A stretch of 40,387 nucleotides of DNA from Streptomyces composti (lineage in GTDB: Bacteria; Actinomycetota; Actinomycetes; Streptomycetales; Streptomycetaceae). The DNA lies in NCBI RefSeq assembly GCF_012034205.1, contig NZ_JAATEM010000045.1:1-40387 (forward strand). The letters are read 5' to 3'. Numbering within the stretch: position 1 is the stretch's first letter; the number at the start of each line of letters is the position of its first letter. The notes below the pieces were generated by a model, which saw only the letters and a list, made by a program, of their open reading frames with translations, was not told the origin of the DNA and did no database searches. The translations under genes and the position numbers were made by a program. Shown here piece after piece: positions 1 to 6,233 of the stretch.

Positions 1-10
1 AACCCCTCGC

Positions 11-526
11 GTGATCCTCCCGAAGGTCAGGGACCCCCGTTTCGTGACGATCCGCCGCGGTGGGACCCTCACCGACGCGGACCACCATCTGCTCGCCCTC
101 TGGGCGGCGGACTGCGCGGAGCACGTGCTCGGCCTGTTCGAGGCTGCCCGGCCCGAGGACCCGCGGCCCCGCGAGGCGATCGAGGCCGCCCGTGCCTGGG
201 TGCGGGGCGAGCTGAAGATGATGCAGGCGCGCGCCGCGGGCGGTCACGCCATGGGTGCCGCCCGGGATCTGCGGGGCGCGCCCCGGTTCGCCGCCTACGC
301 GGCCGGCCAGGCCGCGGTGGTGGCGCATGTCGCCGCGCACGAACTGGGCGCGGCCGCCTATGCGATCAAGGCGGTGCGGGCCTCGGTGCCGAAGCAGGAG
401 AGCGAGGCCGCGGGGCGGCGCGAGTGCCGGTGGCAGCGGGACCGCCTGCCGGAGGCGATCCGCGAGCTGGTGCTCGACGACCAGCGGCTGCGCAACGACA
501 TCTGCTGGTCGGTGTTCGACTGCTGA
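11..526 (+). CDS. Putative immunity protein (Imm5-like, all-alpha)
   Basis: A 171-residue, Ala-rich and mostly helical protein. The segment from about residue 19 (TLTDADHHLLALWAADCAEH) through the 'ARAWVRGEL' and 'AAGQAAVVAHVAAHELGAAAYAIKA' helices resembles the actinobacterial 'putative immunity protein' family (Imm5-like). Proteins of that family are predicted to neutralise polymorphic toxins, but no experimental role is known to me for this one. It has no signal peptide or membrane span, so it should be cytoplasmic. The GTG start is 10 bases from the window edge and the frame stays open to base 2, so an upstream start cannot be excluded, although the PKVRDPRFVTIRRGGTLTD N-terminus looks native. 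No toxin gene is visible downstream, so it appears orphaned here. Family call fairly sure, function unsure. Confidence 0.72.
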   Translation: MILPKVRDPRFVTIRRGGTLTDADHHLLALWAADCAEHVLGLFEAARPEDPRPREAIEAARAWVRGELKMMQARAAGGHAMGAARDLRGAPRFAAYAAGQAAVVAHVAAHELGAAAYAIKAVRASVPKQESEAAGRRECRWQRDRLPEAIRELVLDDQRLRNDICWSVFDC

Positions 527-564
527 GCGCCTGTCGGTCCCCGTGGGCTGCCCCGGGGCGACAC

Positions 565-608
565 ACGGCGGCGCCCCGCCCGGTCGGTGACCGGTGGGGC
601 GCCGTCGT
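565..608. terminator. Bidirectional hairpin between convergent genes
   Basis: Arms 565-580 and 593-608 form a stem of about 16 bp with two G-U pairs. The core is CGGCGCCCC paired with GGGGCGCCG, and the loop contains a nested GGTC/GACC. There is no U-tract, as is common in Streptomyces. It sits between the immunity gene (plus) and ohr (minus), where both transcripts would end. Confidence 0.7.
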
Positions 609-687
609 CGTGTCCGTCCGTGCGCTGGTGGTTCCGTGGCGGCCACGCGGCCGCCCGTGCGCAGGTACGCCCGTACGCCGCCGGTGA

Positions 688-1101
688 CTACTCGATGACG
701 AGGTCGACCGGGATGTTGCCGCGGGTGGCGTTGGAGTAGGGGCAGACCTGGTGGGCCTGCTCGACGAGCTTGCGGCCGGTCGCCTCGTCCACGTTCTCCG
801 GCAGCTCCACGCGCAGCGTCACCGCGAGTCCGAAGCCCTCGCCCTGCTTGCCGATGCCGACCTCGGCGGTCACCGCGGCGTCGCTGACGTCGATCTTCGC
901 GGCCCGGCCGACCAGGCCGAGGGCGCTGGCGAAGCAGGCGGAGTACCCGGCGGCGAACAGCTGCTCGGGGTTGGTGCCCTCGCCGGAGCCGCCCATCTCC
1001 TTCGGGATGCCCAGCTGGAGGTCGAGCTTGCCGTCGGAGGAGACGGCACGGCCCTCGCGGCCGTGGGTGGCGGTGGCGACGGCGGTGTAGAGCGCGTCCA
1101 T
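688..1101 (-). CDS. ohr: Organic hydroperoxide resistance protein (Ohr/OsmC family)
   Basis: A thiol peroxidase of about 137 residues that reduces organic and fatty-acid hydroperoxides, normally recycled by lipoylated partners in the cytosol. The two active-site cysteines are visible in 'GYSACF' (Cys56 from this start) and 'QVCPYSNATRGN' (Cys120), together with the conserved early Arg of 'THGREGRA'. The length is typical. An ATG at 1113 would add four residues (MGSP), but the purine-rich GAGAGG then abuts the start codon. The family N-terminus MDALYTAVATATHG favours 1101. Neither start has an ideally spaced ribosome site. It is divergent from ohrR, the standard arrangement, so it is probably derepressed by organic peroxides through OhrR binding in the 1114-1261 gap. 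Confidence 0.93.
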   Translation of the reverse strand: MDALYTAVATATHGREGRAVSSDGKLDLQLGIPKEMGGSGEGTNPEQLFAAGYSACFASALGLVGRAAKIDVSDAAVTAEVGIGKQGEGFGLAVTLRVELPENVDEATGRKLVEQAHQVCPYSNATRGNIPVDLVIE

Positions 1102-1205
1102 GGGTGAACCCATCCTCTCGTCGGGGCGCGTCGCATCGGCGACAGCGGGGGGCCTCGTCGTGCCGTTTCCGGCGCGACGTCATCGAGTAGAGCACACAAT
1201 TCGGT

Positions 1206-1234
1206 TTGACGCAATTAGATTGCGCGCAACTCAA
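1206..1234. promoter_or_regulatory. Candidate OhrR operator in the ohr/ohrR divergent gap
   Basis: Two overlapping palindromes lie in an AT-richer island: CAAT-TAG-ATTG at 1212-1222 and the perfect TTGCGCGCAA at 1220-1229. A TTGAC (-35-like) sequence is at 1206-1210. OhrR regulators bind AT-rich inverted repeats between divergent ohr and ohrR genes. That this exact repeat is bound is inference. Confidence 0.55.
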
Positions 1235-1261
1235 TGGCCCGCAGAGGGCTACCCTGGAGGC

Positions 1262-1735
1262 ATGACACCGAGCTCCGCCGACGACTGGCTCCGCCTGGAC
1301 CAGCAGATCTGCTTCTCCCTGAACGCGGCCTCCCGCGCCTTCAACAGCGTCTACCGCGTGATCCTGAAGGATCTCGGGCTCACCTACCCGCAGTACCTGG
1401 TGATGCTGGTGCTCTGGGAACACGGCACCCTGCCGGTGAAGAAGCTCGGCGAGCATCTGCGGCTGGACTCCGGCACACTCTCGCCGCTGCTCAAGCGACT
1501 GGAGGGGGCCGGCCTGGTGCGCCGGGAGCGCAGCGCGCACGACGAGCGGTCGGTGGAGGTGCGGCCCACCGAGGAGGGGCTCGCACTGCGCGAGCGCGCC
1601 CGCGAGGTGCCTCGTCGGATCGCCGCCGCGACCGGTTTCGATCCGGCCAGGATCCAGTCCCTGCGCGCCGATCTCGACCGGCTCACCGAGGCCCTGGACG
1701 CGGCGGCGGCCACGGCCGCGACCAGCGAAGCGTGA
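1262..1735 (+). CDS. ohrR: Organic-peroxide-sensing MarR-family repressor OhrR
   Basis: A 157-residue MarR winged-helix protein. It has a single cysteine, Cys17 in 'RLDQQICFSLNAASRA', matching the reactive N-terminal cysteine of one-Cys OhrR proteins that is oxidised by organic peroxides to release DNA. The recognition-helix region 'LDSGTLSPLLKRLEGAGLVRRER' and the wing 'DERSVEVRPTEEG' follow at about residues 68-105. The ATG at 1262 has GGAGG only one base upstream, so initiation may use the more distant GAGGG or be leaderless. The frame is open further upstream, but the family N-terminus supports 1262. It is divergent from ohr and likely autoregulated. Confidence 0.92.
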   Translation: MTPSSADDWLRLDQQICFSLNAASRAFNSVYRVILKDLGLTYPQYLVMLVLWEHGTLPVKKLGEHLRLDSGTLSPLLKRLEGAGLVRRERSAHDERSVEVRPTEEGLALRERAREVPRRIAAATGFDPARIQSLRADLDRLTEALDAAAATAATSEA

Positions 1736-1741
1736 CGAAAC

Positions 1742-1755
1742 GCCCCGGAAGGGGC
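1742..1755 (+). terminator. Short GC hairpin after ohrR
   Basis: GCCCC-GGAA-GGGGC forms a 5-bp stem with a stable purine tetraloop, 7 nt after the ohrR stop and before the glycosyltransferase at 1803. It is short, so it may only attenuate. Confidence 0.35.
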
Positions 1756-1802
1756 AGAAGTCCCATGACCGGCCCGCCACCCCCAGGGATGCCAGGGACG
1801 CC

Positions 1803-3422
1803 ATGGAATACCTCCACGCCGCCCAGGTGGCCGTCGTCGTCATCGGGTACGACGACGCCGCCCATGTGACCGACGCCGTGCGCTCGGCGCTCCGCCAGGG
1901 ACCGGCCGTACGCGAGGTGATCGCGGTGGACGACTGCTCCTCGGACGGCAGCGCGGACCTGCTCGCCCGGCTCGCCGAGCACGAGCCCCGGCTGCGGGTG
2001 ATCCGGCTCCCGGCCAACAGCGGCGGCTGCGGCACCCCCCGCAACACCGGCCTGGACGCGGTGACCGCGCCCTATGTGATGTTCCTGGACAGCGACGACG
2101 TCCTCCCGCCCGGCGCGGTGGAGGCCCTGCTCGCGGCGGCGACCCGGGCGGGCGCGGACGTCGCGGCCGGCCTCTGCGTGCGGCGGGAGCTGCCGTCGGG
2201 CCGCGAGGTGCCCTGGGAGCCGGAGCTGTACACCGCTCCCGCCGCCCCCTCCGTCGTGGACCGCCCGGCGCAGTTGCAGCGACTGGTCCGCGACACCCTC
2301 TGCGTCAACAAGCTGTGCTCCACCGCGTTCCTGCGCCGGCACGCCGTCCGCTTCCCCGAGGGCCGCTTCCCCTACGAGGACATCGTCTTCACCGCCCGTC
2401 TGTGGGCCGCCGCCCCGCGCGTCGCCCTCGTCCCCGACCGGGTCTACATCTGGCACGTGCGCCGCCAGGCGCCACGCCTGTCCATCTCGCTGGACCGCGC
2501 CGGCATCGCCAACTGGCAGGCCCGCACCCGTGCCTGCCGCACGGCCTACGACATCCTGCTGGGGGCGGGTCACAAGCGGCTCGCCCGGGAGGCGCGGGCC
2601 AAGTTCCTCGACCACGACCTGCGCATGTACGTGCGCGAGCTGGGGCTGCGCGAGGAGGGGTACCGCCGGCAGTGGTGGGCGCACACCCGGGACGTCCTCG
2701 CCGAGTTCGACGCGGCCGACTGGGCCCGGGACCCGGTCGCGCCCGGCCGGCTGATCGGGCGGGTGATCCTGCTGTCGCCCGAGCCGCGCGACCTGCCCCG
2801 GCTGGCGGAGCTGGCCGCCCGCCCGGCCCGCCTGTGCCCGCCGTACGCGCGCGCCGCGGACGGCTCGCCCTGCTGGTCCCCTGACCTGCCCGCGGTCGGC
2901 CTCGAGGGGCTGCTGACCCGCCCGGTGCGGCTGCTCCCGGTGGCCGTCGACGCGGAGCTGCGGCCCTCCGTACGCGGCACCCGGATGCGGCTGCGCCTGC
3001 ACGAGCTGTACGGGCGGGTGGCGCGTGCGGAGCCCGAGGAGGCGGAGGTGGAGTGGCGCCACCGGGAGGTGGCCGGCGCGGTGGTGCGCCGCACGGTCCC
3101 GCTGCGCCCGTCCGGCCGGGGCACGTGGGTCGCGGAGACGGCCCTGCGCCCGGCCCGGCTGGCCCGCCTCGGCACCGGCACCTGGGATCTGCGTCTGCTG
3201 CTGCGCTTCAGCGACGGGGCGACCCGCACCACCACGGCCCACGCCCTCACCGGGCCCGGCCTGCTGCGGCGCGGCGCGGTGCCCAGCCTCCGGCACGGCC
3301 TGGTCCTGCTCCGCCCCTACGCCACCACCTCGGGCTCTCTGGCCCTGCGTGTGGCGCCCGGCCTGTCCGGCGCCGCCTCGCTGCTGCGCACCCGGCTGCG
3401 GCGGCTGACCGGTTCCGCCTGA
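1803..3422 (+). CDS. Family 2 glycosyltransferase, teichoic-acid type
   Basis: A 539-residue protein with an N-terminal GT-A domain (about residues 8-230). The nucleotide-binding DDCSSDGS is at 43-50, NSGGCGTPRN at about 72-81, and the metal-binding DSDD at 96-99. These are the features of an active inverting GT2 enzyme that transfers a sugar from a nucleotide donor. The C-terminal ~200 residues alternate short hydrophobic and polar stretches, suggesting a beta-sandwich accessory domain that I cannot name. There is no membrane span. The start has AGGGA about 6 nt upstream. It is paralogous to the GT2 at 8426-10093, and a TagGH exporter lies between them, so decoration or synthesis of a wall polymer is the likely role. 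The acceptor is unknown. Confidence 0.85.
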   Translation: MEYLHAAQVAVVVIGYDDAAHVTDAVRSALRQGPAVREVIAVDDCSSDGSADLLARLAEHEPRLRVIRLPANSGGCGTPRNTGLDAVTAPYVMFLDSDDVLPPGAVEALLAAATRAGADVAAGLCVRRELPSGREVPWEPELYTAPAAPSVVDRPAQLQRLVRDTLCVNKLCSTAFLRRHAVRFPEGRFPYEDIVFTARLWAAAPRVALVPDRVYIWHVRRQAPRLSISLDRAGIANWQARTRACRTAYDILLGAGHKRLAREARAKFLDHDLRMYVRELGLREEGYRRQWWAHTRDVLAEFDAADWARDPVAPGRLIGRVILLSPEPRDLPRLAELAARPARLCPPYARAADGSPCWSPDLPAVGLEGLLTRPVRLLPVAVDAELRPSVRGTRMRLRLHELYGRVARAEPEEAEVEWRHREVAGAVVRRTVPLRPSGRGTWVAETALRPARLARLGTGTWDLRLLLRFSDGATRTTTAHALTGPGLLRRGAVPSLRHGLVLLRPYATTSGSLALRVAPGLSGAASLLRTRLRRLTGSA

Positions 3423-3504
3423 CCGGTTACGCCTGGCCGGTTCCGCCTGACCGGTTGCGCCCGGCCGGTCCTGCCTGACCGGGACCGCCTGGCCGTTCCT
3501 GCGG
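3407..3504. repeat. Seven tandem copies of a 14-bp unit
   Basis: The unit is GACCGGTTCCGCCT with variants, at 3407, 3421, 3435, 3449, 3463, 3477 and 3491. The first copy contains the last codons and stop of the upstream glycosyltransferase, and the last abuts the stop codon of the TetR gene at 3505, so the array fills the convergent intergenic space. Each unit carries CCGGT or GGCCGG palindromic cores that could pair between copies. The 14-nt period breaks any reading frame. Confidence 0.9.
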
Positions 3505-4137
3505 CTACAGCGCCCTGAGTGCCGCCGTGGTGGCGCGGGCCAGGGATGCCAGGTAGTCCTTCGGCAGTTCGGGGGCGCGGATGACCACCGAGCGCCAGTA
3601 GAGAGGGCCGGAGATCAGGTCCAGGGCGAGGTCCTGGTCCAGGCCGGGACGGAGGTCGCCGCGGGCCGCCGCCGCGGTGACGATGCCCCGGGCGACCGAG
3701 TCCTGGCCTTCGCGCAACGCCTTCTGCAGAGCCTGTGCGATGTCGGGATTGCGGGCCGCCTCGGCCTGCAGGTCGGGGATGATCTGCGAGGCCAGGGGGT
3801 GGCGCAGGGCGCGGGCGGAGACCTCGTAGAGCAGGCGCAGATCCTCCTCCAGACAGCCCGTGTCGGGCACGGGCAGGCCCTGGACGGCGAGGGCGGAGAC
3901 CAGGTCCAGGACCAGGTGCAGCTTGGAGCGCCAGCGGCGGTAGACCGCCGTCTTGCCGACGCCCGCGCGGCGCGCGATCCCCTCGATGGACATGCGGGCG
4001 TAGCCGACCGCCGCGAGTTCCTCGAAGACGGCCGCGCGGATCGCCTGGGTCACGTCCTCGCGCAGCACCGCCGCCCCCGCGGGGGCCCGGCGGCGCGGAC
4101 GGAGGCGCGGCTGCGGCTCGTCGGCGTTGGTCGTCAT
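3505..4137 (-). CDS. TetR-family transcriptional regulator
   Basis: About 210 residues from the ATG at 4137; the frame is open further upstream, with another ATG at 4149. The N-terminal HTH reads 'VFEELAAVGYARMSIEGIARRAGVGKTAVYRRWRSKLHLVLDLV', followed by a helical ligand-binding domain whose end ('AARGDLRPGLDQDLALDLISGPLYWRSVV') matches the common TetR_C_11/AcrR-like type. The basic run RLRPRRR near the N-terminus is typical of streptomycete members. It is divergent from the TagG-like permease, with a duplicated candidate operator in the gap. The simplest reading is a repressor of itself and of the polymer-export genes. The ligand is unknown. Confidence 0.9.
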   Translation of the reverse strand: MTTNADEPQPRLRPRRRAPAGAAVLREDVTQAIRAAVFEELAAVGYARMSIEGIARRAGVGKTAVYRRWRSKLHLVLDLVSALAVQGLPVPDTGCLEEDLRLLYEVSARALRHPLASQIIPDLQAEAARNPDIAQALQKALREGQDSVARGIVTAAAARGDLRPGLDQDLALDLISGPLYWRSVVIRAPELPKDYLASLARATTAALRAL

Positions 4138-4160
4138 GCGCGCAAGCATAGGGCCGGTGG

Positions 4161-4237
4161 CGTTACGACGATACGGTTGCGTTCCGACGGTGGGCGGACT
4201 TACGCTCACGTTTCGACGATACGGTCCCGTCCCGACG
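4161..4237. promoter_or_regulatory. Twin 29-bp direct repeats, candidate TetR operators
   Basis: The repeats lie at 4161-4189 and 4209-4237, 48 bp apart, and match at 25 of 29 positions. Both contain CGACGATACGGT followed by CGT(T/C)CCGACG, so each is an imperfect inverted repeat of the GATACGG...CGTTCC kind typical of TetR operators. They lie 24 bp from the TetR start and 116 bp before the preferred TagG start. Binding by the neighbouring regulator is inference. Confidence 0.6.
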
Positions 4238-4352
4238 TGTTCCGTCGACGTGACCCGCCCCGACGCGCCCGCGTCCCGGTATGGCGCGGCCGTCACCTCA
4301 TGCCCCTCCTCCAGCGAAGCCCAGCGAGAAGCCCCCAGGGAAAGCAGCGGAC

Positions 4353-5291
4353 GTGAGTCAGGTCCTTCACACACCACCCCCCGCACCGGCCGCCCCCGCG
4401 CCGGTCCCCGCCGCCGAGCACGACCTCGCGGCGCTCGCCGCCCGCCACGGCCTGAGCGTCAGCGGCGCCCGCCCCTCGCTGCCCGGCTATGTCCGCCAGT
4501 TGTGGGCGCGCCGGCACTTCATCACCGCGTTCGCCACGGCCAAGCTCACCGCCCAGTACAGCCAGGCCAAGCTGGGCCAGCTCTGGCAGGTGATGACTCC
4601 GCTGCTGAACGCGGCGGTCTACTACTTCATCTTCGGCGTGCTGATGCAGACCAGGGACGGCGTCCCGGACTACGTGCCGTTCCTGGTCACCGGCGTGTTC
4701 GTGTGGACGTTCACGCAGAGCTCGCTGCTGGCCGGCACCCGCGCCATATCCGGCAACCTGGGTCTGGTCCGCGCCCTGCACTTCCCGCGCGCCGCGCTGC
4801 CGCTGTCGTTCTGCCTCCAGCAGCTGCAGCAGCTGCTGTTCTCGATGGCGGCGCTGGCGGTGATCCTGCTGGCCTTCGGTGTGCCGCCGGCCGCCTCCTG
4901 GCTGCTCGCGGTCCCGGCGCTGGTACTGCAGTTCACCTTCAACGCGGGCGTGTCCATGATCCTCGCCCGGATCGGCGCCAAGACCCCCGACATCGCCCAG
5001 CTGATGCCGTTCGTGCTGCGCACCTGGATGTACGCCTCCGGCGTGATGTTCAGCATCGACCACATCGTCGCCAAGCACGGCGACGGACTGCCGTCCTGGG
5101 TGGGCCCGGTGCTGCAGGCCAACCCGGCCGCCGTCTACATCGACCTGATGCGCTTCGCCCTGATCGACAGCTTCCGAGCGCACCAGCTGCCCGACCACGT
5201 CTGGCTGATCGCCACCGGCTGGGCGCTGCTCGCCGGCATCGGCGGCTTCATCTACTTCTGGAAGGCTGAGGAGACCTACGGCCGTGGCTGA
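4353..5291 (+). CDS. ABC-2 type permease, TagG-like polysaccharide/teichoic acid exporter
   Basis: A 312-residue membrane protein from the GTG at 4353, which has AGGGAAAG about 8 nt upstream. A start at 4281 would add 24 Pro/Ala/Lys-rich residues and has no convincing ribosome site. After a cytoplasmic Pro/Ala segment comes the amphipathic 'YVRQLWARRHFITAFATAKL', the family hallmark 'YSQAKLGQLWQVMTPLLNAAVYYFIFG', and about six membrane helices ending in 'WALLAGIGGFIYFWKAEE'. This is the ABC2_membrane fold that moves undecaprenyl-linked polymers across the membrane. Its stop overlaps the start of the ATPase gene by 8 nt, so the two are translationally coupled. Confidence 0.9.
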   Translation: MSQVLHTPPPAPAAPAPVPAAEHDLAALAARHGLSVSGARPSLPGYVRQLWARRHFITAFATAKLTAQYSQAKLGQLWQVMTPLLNAAVYYFIFGVLMQTRDGVPDYVPFLVTGVFVWTFTQSSLLAGTRAISGNLGLVRALHFPRAALPLSFCLQQLQQLLFSMAALAVILLAFGVPPAASWLLAVPALVLQFTFNAGVSMILARIGAKTPDIAQLMPFVLRTWMYASGVMFSIDHIVAKHGDGLPSWVGPVLQANPAAVYIDLMRFALIDSFRAHQLPDHVWLIATGWALLAGIGGFIYFWKAEETYGRG

Positions 5292-6108
5292 CATCGCACC
5301 GGACACCGCACGCGAGCGGATCCCCACCGTCATCGCCGACGGCGTCGACATCGTCTACCGGGTCAACGGCACCGGCGCGGGGCGCGGCTCCGCCACCGCC
5401 GCCCTCAACCGCATTCTGCGCCGCAAGCAGGCCGAGAAGGCGGCCGGGGTGCGCCGGGTGCACGCCGTGCGCAATGTGTCCTTCGTGGCGTACCGGGGCG
5501 AGGCGATCGGCCTGATCGGCACCAACGGCTCCGGCAAGTCCACCCTGCTGAAGGCCGTCGCCGGGCTGCTCCCGGTGGAGCGGGGCCGCATCTACACCGA
5601 CGGCCAGCCGTCCCTGCTGGGCGTGAACGCCGCCCTGATGAAGGACCTCACCGGTGAGCGGAACGTGATCCTCGGCGGGCTGGCGATGGGCATGTCCCGC
5701 GAGGAGATCAAGGCGCGCTACCAGGAGATCGTCGACTTCTCCGGCATCAACGAGAAGGGCGACTTCATCACCCTGCCGATGCGCACCTACTCCTCCGGCA
5801 TGGCGGCCCGCCTGCGCTTCTCCATCGCCGCCGCCAAGGACCACGACGTGCTGCTCATCGACGAGGCGCTGGCCACCGGCGACCGGAAGTTCCAGAAGCG
5901 GTCCGAGGCCCGCATCCGCGAGCTGCGCAAGCAGGCCGGCACGGTGTTCCTGGTCAGCCACAACAACAAGTCCATCCGGGACACCTGCGACCGGGTGCTG
6001 TGGCTGGAGCGCGGCGAGCTGCGCATGGACGGGCCGACCGACGAGGTGCTCAAGGAGTACGAGAAGTTCACCGGCGACGGCGCGAGCAAGAAGCCGGCGA
6101 AGGCCTGA
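5284..6108 (+). CDS. ABC transporter ATPase, TagH-like (teichoic acid/polysaccharide export)
   Basis: A 274-residue ATPase that powers the upstream permease. The Walker A motif GTNGSGKST is at 79-87, the signature YSSGM at 169-173, Walker B VLLIDE at 189-194, and the H-loop is in 'FLVSHNNKS'. The N-terminal extension 'YRVNGTGAGRGSATAALNRI' before the Walker A and the 'NAALMKDLTGERNVILGGLAMG' stretch are characteristic of the TagH/Wzt/RfbE polysaccharide-export subfamily. It lacks the C-terminal carbohydrate-binding domain of Wzt and the extracellular extension of Bacillus TagH. The GTG start has GAGGAGA upstream, inside the permease gene. Confidence 0.92.
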   Translation: MADIAPDTARERIPTVIADGVDIVYRVNGTGAGRGSATAALNRILRRKQAEKAAGVRRVHAVRNVSFVAYRGEAIGLIGTNGSGKSTLLKAVAGLLPVERGRIYTDGQPSLLGVNAALMKDLTGERNVILGGLAMGMSREEIKARYQEIVDFSGINEKGDFITLPMRTYSSGMAARLRFSIAAAKDHDVLLIDEALATGDRKFQKRSEARIRELRKQAGTVFLVSHNNKSIRDTCDRVLWLERGELRMDGPTDEVLKEYEKFTGDGASKKPAKA

Positions 6109-6233
6109 GGCCCACCCACACTCCCCCGCGGGGCGCACACCAGGCAGCCCATGCGTCGCATTGATGCCACTATGACCCGTATCACCCGAAAGGGAGTCCC
6201 CCGCAGTGCGACGGCGAGACGGAGGAGCGCCCG

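Noticed and set aside
4281..4352. N-terminal extension of the TagG-like permease
   Set aside because: No ribosome site at 4281, whereas AGGGAAAG is well placed before the GTG at 4353. Not fully excluded.
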